A program made the translations under genes and the position numbers. A stretch of 12,504 nt of DNA, taken from assembly GCA_903928835.1 (NCBI GenBank), contig CAIYSK010000077.1:1-12504 (forward strand), written 5' to 3'. Below are positions 5,686 to 12,504 of the stretch, piece by piece (the stretch's first letter is position 1; each line of letters opens with the position of its first letter). Below the pieces are notes generated by a model. It was given only the letters and a program-made list of their open reading frames with translations, did not search any database and was not told the DNA's origin. This stretch comes from an uncultured cyanobacterium. GTDB taxonomy: Bacteria > Cyanobacteriota > Cyanobacteriia > PCC-6307 > Cyanobiaceae.

Positions 5686-5990
5686 GATGCTCTGATGGCC
5701 TGGGTTCGCGGCCAGAGACGGCCAAAAAGCACAACCACCGAAAAGCTAACGTTCGCGGCGAACCACTGCCTGGCCCTGGCACCCCCAAAAGCCAGTCACC
5801 CACTGGCTCCATCCCGGTGGTGACCGTTTGTAACGGGGCCCTCATCCAGGCCCCATTACCGCCAAAAATAGGCAAGTCATGTTGACGTGTGTTTTGCCGT
5901 TGCCAGGGCTTCACCCCCGGCGATCCGAAACACCAGCAACCTGCTTTCCATCACTCTGCCGACTCTTCGTCGAGACAAGGAGCCTCCCAA
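5686..5990 (+). promoter_or_regulatory. promoter and leader region of cpcB
   Basis: There is no gene here. The frame from 5889 is the cpcB frame extended upstream through the leader. The region holds AGCCAGT/ACTGGCT (5790-5796/5802-5808, 5-nt loop) and the 10-mer GTTTGTAACG (5826-5835) shared with cpcC. Overlapping that box is the dyad TAA-c-GGGGCC/GGCCCC-a-TTA (5831-5840/5849-5858). A TTGACG at 5882-5887 has no good -10 at normal spacing. The ribosome binding site AAGGAG lies at 5977-5982, 8 nt before the ATG. I cannot place the transcription start. Confidence 0.6.
5826..5835 (+). promoter_or_regulatory. shared 10-mer upstream of cpcB
   Basis: This is the second copy of GTTTGTAACG (the other is at 4308-4317 before cpcC). 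On the minus strand GTTACAAA is followed after 2 nt by GTCACCAC, a degenerate match to the second HLR1 half-site at the canonical spacing. RpaB control of phycobilisome and photosystem genes through HLR1 is known in cyanobacteria. Binding here is inferred. Confidence 0.4.
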
Positions 5991-6509
5991 ATGTTCGACG
6001 CCTTCACCAAGGTTGTTGCCCAGGCTGATGCCCGTGGCGAATTCATCAACGCTGGCCAGATCGACGCCCTCGCGGCGATGGTCGGCGACAGCTTCAAGCG
6101 CATGGATACGGTGAACCGCATCACCTCCAACGCTTCCGCCATCGTCACCAACGCAGCTCGCGATCTGTTTGATTCGCAGCCCGCGCTGATCGCCCCCGGC
6201 GGCAACGCTTACACCCACCGCCGCATGGCTGCTTGCCTGCGCGACATGGAGATCGTTCTCCGCTACGTCACCTACGCAATCTTCACCGGCGACGCTTCCG
6301 TCCTGGAAGATCGCTGCCTGAATGGCCTGCGTGAGACCTACCTCGCCCTCGGCGTCCCTGGCGCTTCCGTGGCAGAAGGCATCCGCAAGATGAAGGACGC
6401 CGCTCTTTCGATCGCTAACGATCGCAACGGCATCACCCCTGGCGATTGCTCCGCCCTGATGTCCGAAGTCGGCACCTACTTCGACCGCGCAGCTGCTGCT
6501 GTCGGCTGA
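5991..6509 (+). CDS. cpcB: phycocyanin beta subunit
   Basis: The protein has 172 residues, the standard length. The bilin-binding cysteines are Cys82 (in [13 protein letters not shown]) and Cys153 (in [13 protein letters not shown]). Asn72, the site methylated by CpcM in this family, is present ([10 protein letters not shown]). With CpcA it forms the (alpha-beta)3 discs of the phycobilisome rods, which harvest orange-red light at the thylakoid surface. ATG 5991 is supported by AAGGAG 8 nt upstream and by the canonical MFDAFTKVV start. cpcA follows after 54 nt. Alternative naming as rpcB (R-phycocyanin) cannot be excluded, but the CpcE/F-type lyase genes downstream favour C-phycocyanin. Confidence 0.97.
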   Translation: MFDAFTKVVAQADARGEFINAGQIDALAAMVGDSFKRMDTVNRITSNASAIVTNAARDLFDSQPALIAPGGNAYTHRRMAACLRDMEIVLRYVTYAIFTGDASVLEDRCLNGLRETYLALGVPGASVAEGIRKMKDAALSIANDRNGITPGDCSALMSEVGTYFDRAAAAVG

Positions 6510-6563
6510 TCTCTGGAATCCTTTTCCAGCTTTTAGGTCAATCCCTTCTCTTCTCTTCCAACA

Positions 6564-7052
6564 ATGAAGACTCCCCTCACCGAGGCCGTCGCAGCTGCCG
6601 ATTCACAAGGCCGCTTCCTCTCCAACACCGAGCTCAACGCCGCTTTCGGTCGTTTTGAGCGCGCTGCCAACGCCCTGACCGCCGCTAAGGCGCTCACCGC
6701 TAAGGCCGATGAGCTTGTCAACGGTGCTGCCCAGGCCGTTTACAACAAGTTCCCCTACACCACCCAGATGCAGGGCACCAACTACGCCTCCGACGCACGC
6801 GGCAAAGCCAAGTGCGCCCGGGACATTGGCTACTACCTCCGCATGGTCACCTACTGCCTCGTGGCAGGTGGTACTGGCCCCATGGATGAGTACTTGGTTG
6901 CCGGTCTTGACGAAATCAACCGCGCTTTCGAGCTCTCCCCCTCCTGGTACGTGGAAGCCCTGAACTACATCAAGGCCAACCACGGCGTTGCTGGCGACCC
7001 CGGCGTCATCGCCAACAACTACATCGACTACGCCATCGGCGCTCTGGTCTGA
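6564..7052 (+). CDS. cpcA: phycocyanin alpha subunit
   Basis: The protein has 162 residues, the standard length, with the single bilin-binding Cys84 in [18 protein letters not shown] and the family C-terminus IDYAIGALV. It pairs with CpcB to form the phycocyanin monomer. The bilin at Cys84 is attached by the CpcE/CpcF lyase, whose genes follow. No clear Shine-Dalgarno precedes ATG 6564 (the 20 nt before it are pyrimidine-rich), so translation may depend on coupling or on unfolded leader. A strong terminator follows at 7076-7103. rpcA is an alternative name if the strain makes R-phycocyanin. Confidence 0.97.
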   Translation: MKTPLTEAVAAADSQGRFLSNTELNAAFGRFERAANALTAAKALTAKADELVNGAAQAVYNKFPYTTQMQGTNYASDARGKAKCARDIGYYLRMVTYCLVAGGTGPMDEYLVAGLDEINRAFELSPSWYVEALNYIKANHGVAGDPGVIANNYIDYAIGALV

Positions 7053-7075
7053 TTCGCACCCGCGATTCATCCTTC

Positions 7076-7103
7076 AAGGCTCCCCTTAAAGGGAGCCTTT
7101 TTT
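7076..7103 (+). terminator. intrinsic terminator between cpcA and cpcE
   Basis: AAGGCTCCC (7076-7084) and GGGAGCCTT (7091-7099) form a 9-bp stem with a 6-nt loop, followed by T residues to 7103. It lies 23 nt after the cpcA stop. Its position inside the cpcBA-cpcEF cluster suggests that most transcripts end here and only readthrough or a separate promoter feeds the lyase genes. Confidence 0.9.
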
Positions 7104-7199
7104 ATTGATCACTTCTGCTACGGCATCACCCCTGGGGCAACTCCGGGCTGGTCGCAGTGGCAACATCAACTCCAGCAGCTGGGCTGGCACCCCCAAACC

Positions 7200-8036
7200 A
7201 TGCTTTCTTCCGGCGACGGCAGGCCCGCATCCACGGGCGAGGGCACCCCCATCAGCGAAGAGGAAGCCCTGCGCCGCCTTCGCCAAACCAGTGATCCCTC
7301 CCAGCAGTACTACGGAGCCTGGTGGCTGGGCCGCATGCGCAGCCAACACCCCGAGGCCATACCCCTGCTCCAAGGGGCGCTCCGCCTGCGCCGGCCCCGC
7401 GATACCGGCGCCGGGGTGGAAGAAAACGCAGTGGCCCGCAATGCCGCCCGGGCCCTGGGCAAATTGGCGCCCGCCGCGCGCTGCGCCATCCCCGACCTGC
7501 TCGACACCCTCGAGGATCCCGATGATGGCCTCAGGGAAGCGGCTGCCCGGGCCCTCGGCGAACTCCAGGCCCCGGAGGCCGTAGCAGCCCTCTGCCGCCG
7601 TCTCTCCAGTGGCCCCGAGGTGGCCGGCGGCCAACGCAGCGACAGCCCCCGATTGGTCGAGCCCTGCGAAGCCCTTCTTGAAGCCCTCGGCGACATCGGC
7701 GTCGCCACCCCTGAAGTGCTGGCCGTGGTGGAGCCCTTCACCACCCACAGCCGGCCAATCATTCGCAGTGCCGCCGCCCGCACCTTGCTCCAACTCAGCG
7801 GTGACGCCCGCTGGAGTGGTGTGCTGGTGGAGCTCCTCGACCATCCCCAGCTCCAGGTGCGCCGCGCCGCCTTGATGGACCTCGGGGCGGCGGGCTGGAG
7901 GCCCGCCCTCGAACCCATTGGCCGCACCCTGGCGGAAAACAGCCTCAAGCTGATAGCCCTGCGGGGGCTTGTGGAGCAGGGCAAGGGCGATCCGGGCATC
8001 CCCGAATTGCTGGCCTGCATGGATTCCCTGCTATGA
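7200..8036 (+). CDS. cpcE: phycocyanin alpha phycocyanobilin lyase subunit CpcE
   Basis: The protein has 278 residues and is made mostly of helical E-Z type HEAT repeats. The CpcE signature YYGAWWLGRMR is at 37-47, followed by repeats such as VARNAARALGKLAP (78-91) and LREAAARALGELQAPEAVAAL (from 111). CpcE works with CpcF as a heterodimer that joins phycocyanobilin to Cys84 of CpcA. ATG 7200 is the first usual start codon. The frame stays open upstream to the terminator with only ATT or CTG as possible starts, so a short N-terminal extension is unlikely. The stop overlaps the cpcF start (ATGA 8033-8036). Confidence 0.93.
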   Translation: MLSSGDGRPASTGEGTPISEEEALRRLRQTSDPSQQYYGAWWLGRMRSQHPEAIPLLQGALRLRRPRDTGAGVEENAVARNAARALGKLAPAARCAIPDLLDTLEDPDDGLREAAARALGELQAPEAVAALCRRLSSGPEVAGGQRSDSPRLVEPCEALLEALGDIGVATPEVLAVVEPFTTHSRPIIRSAAARTLLQLSGDARWSGVLVELLDHPQLQVRRAALMDLGAAGWRPALEPIGRTLAENSLKLIALRGLVEQGKGDPGIPELLACMDSLL

Positions 8037-8695
8037 GCGCCGCTGCCATGGAGATGTCCTGTCCGCCCACCGCCGAACTGATTGCGGCCGTGCAGCGCGC
8101 CGACAGCAGCCAGGGGTTGTTGCTCGCCACCCAGGCCCTTGCGGCCTGCGCCGATCCCGCCGCGGCCAGCACCTTGGTGGAGGTTCTGGGCTTCAACAAC
8201 CCCGGAGCCGCCGTGGCCGCCGTGGACGGACTGATTCACCTGGGACCTGGGGCCGTCGACGCCTTGCTCCAGCTCGACCCCGAGAACTACGGAGCCCGGG
8301 CCTGGGCCGTCCGCGCCCTCGCCGGGATCGGCGATGTGCGAGGCCTCGAGCTGCTGGTGGATGCCCTGGGCACAGATGTGGCCGCCAGCGTGCGCCGCGC
8401 CGCGGCCAAGGGCCTGGGGGCTTTGCGGCTGGGGGATCTCGAGCCAGCCCGCCAAGCGGCGATCCAGGCCCGCTGCCTCGACGCACTCCTGGCCGCCACC
8501 GCCGATGGCGAATGGGTGGTGCGCTATGCGGTGGTGGTGGGACTGGAAGGGCTCGCCAAGGCATCGCCCCTCGAGCCAGCAGCCCAGGGCGCCTTGAAGG
8601 CTGGACTCCAGCGGCTGCAGGTGGTCTCAGCGGAGAATCCAACCGTGGTGCAGCTGCGCGCCCAGCTTGCCCTCGACCACCTGAGCCCGCCATGA
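8033..8695 (+). CDS. cpcF: phycocyanin alpha phycocyanobilin lyase subunit CpcF
   Basis: The protein has 220 residues of HEAT-like repeats. The CpcF signature NYGARAWAVRALAGIGD is at 85-101 and SVRRAAAKGLGALRLGD follows at 119-135. It is the partner of CpcE in attaching phycocyanobilin to CpcA Cys84. The NHCC motif of the phycoerythrocyanin isomerising lyase PecF is absent, which fits a plain PCB lyase. ATG 8033 overlaps the cpcE stop by ATGA, typical of translational coupling. ATG codons at 8048 and 8054 are weaker alternatives. The stop overlaps the next gene by the same ATGA arrangement. Confidence 0.92.
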   Translation: MSAAAMEMSCPPTAELIAAVQRADSSQGLLLATQALAACADPAAASTLVEVLGFNNPGAAVAAVDGLIHLGPGAVDALLQLDPENYGARAWAVRALAGIGDVRGLELLVDALGTDVAASVRRAAAKGLGALRLGDLEPARQAAIQARCLDALLAATADGEWVVRYAVVVGLEGLAKASPLEPAAQGALKAGLQRLQVVSAENPTVVQLRAQLALDHLSPP

Positions 8696-9189
8696 CATCC
8701 CCCCAGGCCTCCCCTCCCAAGCGGGTGCTGTTTGTCTGCCTTGGCAACATCTGCCGCTCGCCTGCGGCCGAAGGGGTGTTTCTCCACCTGCTCAAAAGCC
8801 AAGGGCTGGAGGCTGAATTCACGGTGGATTCGGCCGGAACGGGCAGCTGGCACGTGGGCAACCCCGCCGATGGACGCATGCGCGCCGCAGCCAGGGCCCG
8901 GGGCATGGATCTGCCCAGCAGGGCCCGCCAAATCGAGCCCGCTGATCTGGAGCGCTTCGATTTGATCCTCACCATGGATCACGACAACCGGCACCAGGTG
9001 CAATCCCTAGCCCGAGGGCTGGGGGGGCGCGCCACCGCCGAGATCCAATGCATCACCAGCTACTGCCAGCAATTCGACGCCGACCACATCCCCGATCCCT
9101 ATTACGGCGGCGAGGCGGGGTTTGACCATGTGCTCGATTTACTCGAGGACGCCTGCGCAAACCTGCTGCGGGAGTTACGCCCTACCTAG
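8692..9189 (+). CDS. low-molecular-weight protein-tyrosine phosphatase
   Basis: The protein has 165 residues. The catalytic loop is VCLGNICRSP, with nucleophile Cys16 and Arg22, followed by the general-acid Asp135 in DPYYGG (135-140). The protein is cytosolic. These enzymes remove phosphate from tyrosine on proteins and often act with a BY-kinase in exopolysaccharide control, but no kinase is present here. The start ATG 8692 overlaps the cpcF stop (ATGA 8692-8695), so the gene is translationally coupled to the phycocyanin lyase operon. Its stop shares the tetranucleotide CTAG (9186-9189) with the convergent panC-cmk. A regulatory link to phycobilisomes is inferred from context. Confidence 0.92.
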   Translation: MTSPQASPPKRVLFVCLGNICRSPAAEGVFLHLLKSQGLEAEFTVDSAGTGSWHVGNPADGRMRAAARARGMDLPSRARQIEPADLERFDLILTMDHDNRHQVQSLARGLGGRATAEIQCITSYCQQFDADHIPDPYYGGEAGFDHVLDLLEDACANLLRELRPT

Positions 9190-10736
9190 ACAGGATTGGT
9201 CCAAGCCTCTTCCGGCACCCGATCCCGGAACAACTCCACCAAGGCCTGGATGACGGCCTCAATGGCCATGCCATCGGTGATTAGCTCCACGGCATCCTGC
9301 GCCTGCAGCAAAGGCGCCACCTCGCGGCTGGAATCGAGGTGATCGCGCTCGGCGATCTGGGCCTCGAGCTCCGCCAGGGGCGGCACCGCAAAGCCACGCT
9401 GCTCTAAATCCAAAGCGCGCCTACGCGCCCGTTCAGCCGTTGTGGCCGTCAGGAACACCTTGAGCTCGGCATCGGGGAACACGGCGGTGCCGATATCCCT
9501 TCCTTCCGCCACCAGGCCGCCGCGCTCCCCCATGGCTTGCTGCTGGCGGGTGAGGGCCTCCCGCACACAGCCATGGGCTGCCACCACAGACACCTGGGCG
9601 GTGACCCCTGGGCTGCGGATTGCCTCGGTCACGTCATGGCCATTGATGGTGACCTGCTGCTCGCCGCCGGCCCCGGAGCTGAGCTGGAGATCTAAGCCCT
9701 CTAGCAACGGGGCCACCGCACCTGCATCGGAGGGATCGACCCCCTGCTGCTGGACCCACCAGGTGAGGGCCCGGTACATCGCCCCGGTATCGAGATAGAT
9801 CAGGCCAAGCCTCTGGGCAAAGGCCCGGGTCACGGTGCTTTTGCCTGCCCCAGCGGGGCCATCGATGGCAACGATTGGAGAGCGACTCATCAGGACAGTG
9901 TGATCGATCAGGCGGCTCGGGCCGCAGTGGACTGCCGCGGCCAAAAGGGCCACACCCGAGACCACCTCAATGGACTTGAGGCTCTGGGCCGCCACCAACT
10001 CCACATAGTCCACAACGAGTCCGGCCGCCTGCAGGGAAGCCCGCACATCCCCCACCAGGATCTCGGCCCGGGGAACCCCGGCGCGGCAGGCCTGGGCCGC
10101 GGCCTCCAGGGCCGCAGGAAGGGCCCTGGCTTGCTCGAGCTCCGAAGGGCTGAGGTAACGGTTGCGGGAGCTCCAGGCCAAACCATTGGGCTCTCGCACC
10201 GTGGCGCACCCCTGCACCCAGAGCGGCAGGCCCAGATCGGCCACCACCTTGCGGAGGATCACCAGCTGCTGCCAATCCTTTTCGCCCATCACCAACCGGT
10301 CGGGGCGGACCAGGTTGAGCAAGCGCACCACCACCGTGGCCACCCCATCGAAAAGGCCCGGCCGGCTGCGCCCACAGAGCACCTGCTGGAGCCCCTGGGG
10401 GGGATGAATGGCCGTCAAAGCCGCCACCCCATCTGGATACACCTCCTCCACGCCGGGGGCGAAAAGAGCCGTCACCCCCGCTTCCTCGGCCATGGCGGCA
10501 TCGGCAGCCAAATCCCTGGGATAACGCTCGTAATCCTCTGCAGGGCCAAATTGCAGCGGATTCACAAACACGCTGGCCACCACTGCTGGCCGCTGGCCCA
10601 TCACGGACTCAGCAGCCCGGCGAAACAACTGCTGATGGCCCGGGTGCAGGGCCCCCATGGTGGGCACAAAGTGCACGGGCCCCGCCACAGCCTGGCGCCA
10701 GGCTGCCAATTGTTTGCGGGTCTGCAACAGCTGCAT
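9186..10736 (-). CDS. panC/cmk: bifunctional pantoate-beta-alanine ligase / cytidylate kinase
   Basis: The protein has 516 residues and is a fusion typical of cyanobacteria. Residues 1 to about 282 are PanC: VPTMGALHPGH (24-34, the HIGH-type ATP site), GEKDWQQL (151-158) and SSRNRYLS (189-196). This part makes pantothenate from pantoate, beta-alanine and ATP. Residues about 285-516 are cytidylate kinase: P-loop GPAGAGKST (293-301), DTGAMYRALTWW (316-327) and GRDIGTAVFPDAELKVFL (412-429), converting CMP or dCMP to the diphosphate. The start at ATG 10736 is the family-like N-terminus. The frame stays open upstream through the terminator hairpin, and that part is not protein-like. I see no clear Shine-Dalgarno. 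The gene converges on the phosphatase gene with a 4-nt overlap. Confidence 0.95.
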   Translation of the reverse strand: MQLLQTRKQLAAWRQAVAGPVHFVPTMGALHPGHQQLFRRAAESVMGQRPAVVASVFVNPLQFGPAEDYERYPRDLAADAAMAEEAGVTALFAPGVEEVYPDGVAALTAIHPPQGLQQVLCGRSRPGLFDGVATVVVRLLNLVRPDRLVMGEKDWQQLVILRKVVADLGLPLWVQGCATVREPNGLAWSSRNRYLSPSELEQARALPAALEAAAQACRAGVPRAEILVGDVRASLQAAGLVVDYVELVAAQSLKSIEVVSGVALLAAAVHCGPSRLIDHTVLMSRSPIVAIDGPAGAGKSTVTRAFAQRLGLIYLDTGAMYRALTWWVQQQGVDPSDAGAVAPLLEGLDLQLSSGAGGEQQVTINGHDVTEAIRSPGVTAQVSVVAAHGCVREALTRQQQAMGERGGLVAEGRDIGTAVFPDAELKVFLTATTAERARRRALDLEQRGFAVPPLAELEAQIAERDHLDSSREVAPLLQAQDAVELITDGMAIEAVIQALVELFRDRVPEEAWTNPV

Positions 10737-10756
10737 GGTGGTGACGCGCGGGGGCC

Positions 10757-10790
10757 AAACAAAAACCCACCCGCCAGATTGGCGGATGGG
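10757..10790 (-). terminator. intrinsic terminator downstream of rlpA
   Basis: Read on the minus strand, CCCATCCGCCA and TGGCGGGTGGG pair with one mismatch around a 3-nt loop (10790-10766), followed by TTTTTGTTT (10765-10757). It fits termination of rlpA. It ends only 20 nt before the panC-cmk start, so that gene must start from a promoter inside or upstream of this hairpin. A weaker GC hairpin lies at 10824-10846. Confidence 0.8.
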
Positions 10791-10854
10791 CTGGGGATTC
10801 GGTTCCGGTGCTTTGAAAAGACTGGGGGCCAAAGGCCAACCCCCCATCCCTAGA

Positions 10855-11385
10855 TCACTGGATCACCTGAAGCTTGACGCTGGCTGTGCCACTGGAGGTG
10901 ACACCGAGTTCCATGGCGGCACCGTGGGCCAGATCGATGACACGAGACGTGTGGAAGGGTCCACGGTCATTGATGCGCACCATCGCCGTTTTGCCATTGG
11001 CCATGTTGGTGACAAGCACCTTGGTGCCAAAGGGCAGGGAGCGGTGGGCTGCCGTGAATGTGCCGGGTCGAAGCACTTCTCCACTGGCTGTGCGATTTCC
11101 GTAGAAACCGGGGCCATACCAACTGGCCTGGCCCTGGAAGGAGCGAATTACCTTGGCAGTGGGAACGGCCACCGGGGCAACGGGCAGATCAGGAGACTGC
11201 TGCTGCAGGAGGTCGTCCTGGCTGGTGGTGCCACCGGCATCGCGGATAGCGACTTCAGTGCTGACGGCTGGAGCTTGGAGCTCCCCATCACGGGTAGAAG
11301 CCCGGCTGGAATCGGCCAGGACAGGAGCCATGGCACTACCTGAGAGAAGCAGGGCCAGCGCGCCCAAGGAGAAGGTTCTACGCAT
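10855..11385 (-). CDS. rlpA: RlpA-like double-psi beta-barrel lipoprotein/secreted cell-wall protein
   Basis: The protein has 176 residues. An N-terminal signal peptide (MRRTFSLGALALLLSGSAMA, about 1-24) is followed by a low-complexity linker (25-78). The C-terminal double-psi beta-barrel domain (about 82-176) carries GQASWYGPGFYGNRTASGE (85-103), AAHRSLPFGT (112-121) and VRINDRGPF (136-144). His114 and Asp140 match the catalytic residues of RlpA lytic transglycosylases. RlpA cuts denuded peptidoglycan strands near division sites in Pseudomonas. That activity here is inferred from the residues. There is no lipobox cysteine after the signal peptide, so it is probably secreted rather than lipidated, and there is no SPOR domain. 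I chose ATG 11385; GTG 11421 would put 12 residues before the signal. Confidence 0.88.
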   Translation of the reverse strand: MRRTFSLGALALLLSGSAMAPVLADSSRASTRDGELQAPAVSTEVAIRDAGGTTSQDDLLQQQSPDLPVAPVAVPTAKVIRSFQGQASWYGPGFYGNRTASGEVLRPGTFTAAHRSLPFGTKVLVTNMANGKTAMVRINDRGPFHTSRVIDLAHGAAMELGVTSSGTASVKLQVIQ

Positions 11386-11817
11386 AACAAACGAAACCCG
11401 CCACAACTGGGCAGCAACCACAAGGAAATAAGCGGTTCGACAGCGTTGGATTCGATCTCAAAACTGGAAGAATTGAGATGCGAATTCGCGATCGGAGTTC
11501 CTAACGCAAATTGAGTACGACGAAAACTTAACCGCCATCGCGGCATCTTTTGGTCGGATTGATCACGCCAATCAATGATCAGGATTAGCAATCAAATCCG
11601 AAATCAAAGCCCCTAACTACGCTTCCAGGGGGTTGACAAGGCCGCAAAGCATCAGCGAATCCAATCCGCTGCATAAGTCAGGCTGATCAAAGCGCATGCC
11701 AATCGGGAGGTCGTCCACCCCCTTGGCGGCCATTTGCTCCCCGCTTTGGCGGCGATCGGGACCAGCGCGGCGACCCGGCATTGGAGGATCGGTACAGCAG
11801 CAATCGGGCTTCCCGAG
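11386..11817. other. divergent intergenic region between rlpA and purM
   Basis: No gene is supported in these 432 nt. They should hold the promoters of both divergent genes. Near rlpA there is an inverted repeat ATCTCAA/TTGAGAT (11455-11461/11473-11479, 11-nt spacer) directly followed by the perfect palindrome GCGAATTCGC (11480-11489). TGATCA occurs three times (11560, 11576 and 11684). A consensus TTGACA sits at 11633-11638 facing purM, but with no good -10 at normal spacing. Confidence 0.55.
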
Positions 11818-12504
11818 ATGGACTACCGCACAGCAGGGGTGGATGTGGCAGCCGGCAGAGCCTTTGTGGAGCGCATTCGCTCAAGCGTGGATGCCACCCG
11901 TCGGCCCGAAGTGGTGGGAGGACTGGGGGGATTTGGAGGCCTCTGCCGCCTACCGACGGGCCTCAAGGACCCCCTCCTGGTGGCAGGCAGTGATGGGGTA
12001 GGCACCAAGCTGGAGCTGGCCCAGGCCCACGGCCATCACCACGATGTGGGCATCGACCTGGTGGCGATGTGCGTCAACGACGTCATCACAAGCGGCGCCG
12101 AGCCCCTGTTCTTCCTCGACTACATCGCCACCGGCAAGCTCAGCCCCGAGGCGATGGCGGAGGTAGTGGAGGGCATTGCCGATGGCTGCCTTCAGAGCGG
12201 CTGCGCGCGTTTGGGTGGAGAAACCGCTGAAATGCCTGGTTTCTACGGGCCCGGTCGCTACGACCTGGCCGGCTTCTGCGTGGCCGTGGTGGAAGCCGCT
12301 GAGGTGATTGACGGCAGCAGAGTGGTGGCTGGCGACTCCATCGTGGCCATCGCCAGCAGCGGGGTCCACAGCAATGGCTTCAGCCTGGTGCGGCGCATCC
12401 TGGAAGACCAGGCCGTGGATGCAGACACCCCCCTGCCAGGTTCAGATCAATCCCTGATCGAGGCCCTACTCGCCCCGACCCGGTTGTACGGCGCCCTGGT
12501 GAAG
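11818..12504 (+). CDS. purM: phosphoribosylformylglycinamidine cyclo-ligase (3' end outside window)
   Basis: 229 residues are present of a protein usually about 345 long, and the frame is open at the right edge. Motifs are [13 protein letters not shown] (start), [63 protein letters not shown] and [14 protein letters not shown]. All match PurM (AIR synthetase), the ATP-dependent ring-closing step that makes aminoimidazole ribonucleotide in purine synthesis, in the cytosol. ATG 11818 fits the family N-terminus. No Shine-Dalgarno lies at a usable distance (GGAGG at 11783-11787 is about 30 nt away). Confidence 0.96.
   Translation, partial: MDYRTAGVDVAAGRAFVERIRSSVDATRRPEVVGGLGGFGGLCRLPTGLKDPLLVAGSDGVGTKLELAQAHGHHHDVGIDLVAMCVNDVITSGAEPLFFLDYIATGKLSPEAMAEVVEGIADGCLQSGCARLGGETAEMPGFYGPGRYDLAGFCVAVVEAAEVIDGSRVVAGDSIVAIASSGVHSNGFSLVRRILEDQAVDADTPLPGSDQSLIEALLAPTRLYGALVK

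Noticed and set aside
5889..5990. N-terminal extension of CpcB
   Set aside because: The canonical start MFDAFTKVV has AAGGAG at ideal spacing, and phycocyanin beta is 172 residues.
7104..7199. Upstream extension of cpcE reading through to the terminator
   Set aside because: The frame is open and oddly Trp/Gln-rich, but it has no ATG, GTG or TTG, and CpcE proteins normally have a short N-terminus.
7310..8455. 381-residue minus-strand open frame opposite cpcE-cpcF
   Set aside because: It is a shadow of GC-rich HEAT-repeat coding sequence, with Arg/Ser/Ala runs and no recognisable domain.
9900..10853. 317-residue plus-strand open frame opposite panC-cmk
   Set aside because: It lies antisense to clear PanC/Cmk motifs, and its His/Gly/Arg-rich translation is typical of a high-GC shadow.
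1..12504. tRNA, rRNA, CRISPR array, insertion sequence or prophage
   Set aside because: I found no tRNA TPsiC-arm signature with a matching cloverleaf, no regularly spaced direct repeats and no transposase or integrase motif on reading both strands.

Overview
The window looks like a high-GC picocyanobacterium of the Synechococcus/Cyanobium group. The evidence is a phycocyanin rod gene cluster (cpcC, cpcD, cpcB, cpcA, cpcE, cpcF, cpcT), the fused pantoate ligase/cytidylate kinase gene typical of cyanobacteria, and high GC in the phycobilisome genes (about 75% over 7381-7440 by hand count). No phycoerythrin gene lies in the window, and the CpcE/CpcF pair lacks the NHCC motif I would look for in an isomerising lyase. 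The visible part is therefore that of a phycocyanin-bearing strain.

Layout. Positions 1-2560 are an accessory-looking, lower-GC stretch (about 35% GC over 901-960). It holds the end of an unknown gene, a small exported four-cysteine DUF1311/LprI-like protein, an EamA-type (DMT) transporter with a very histidine-rich tail, and an orphan ribbon-helix-helix regulator on the minus strand. That regulator gene sits directly behind an array of three half-sites spaced exactly 10 bp apart. Positions 2560-2905 have no convincing gene but contain a strong hairpin.

Positions 2906-9189 form the phycocyanin locus. It starts with a small unknown gene and the chromophore lyase cpcT. A minus-strand gene for an acidic coiled-coil protein of unknown function converges on cpcT. 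Then come the rod linkers cpcC-cpcD, which end in a strong terminator, and after a roughly 350-nt promoter/leader region cpcB-cpcA (phycocyanin beta and alpha), which also end in a terminator. Next are the lyase subunits cpcE-cpcF and a low-molecular-weight tyrosine phosphatase; these last three genes are linked by ATGA start/stop overlaps. The same 10-mer, GTTTGTAACG, lies about 140-155 nt upstream of both cpcC and cpcB, which suggests co-regulation.

Positions 9186-11385 carry panC-cmk (pantothenate synthesis and CMP kinase) and rlpA (a cell-wall protein) on the minus strand. A divergent purM (purine synthesis) starts at 11818 and runs off the end.

How it fits together: CpcB and CpcA form the rod discs, CpcC and CpcD link and cap them, CpcE/F attach phycocyanobilin to CpcA Cys84 and CpcT serves CpcB Cys153. 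The lyase for CpcB Cys82 (CpcS/U family) is not in the window. The two unknown genes beside cpcT, the phosphatase behind cpcF and the regulator with its half-site array are the parts most worth follow-up.
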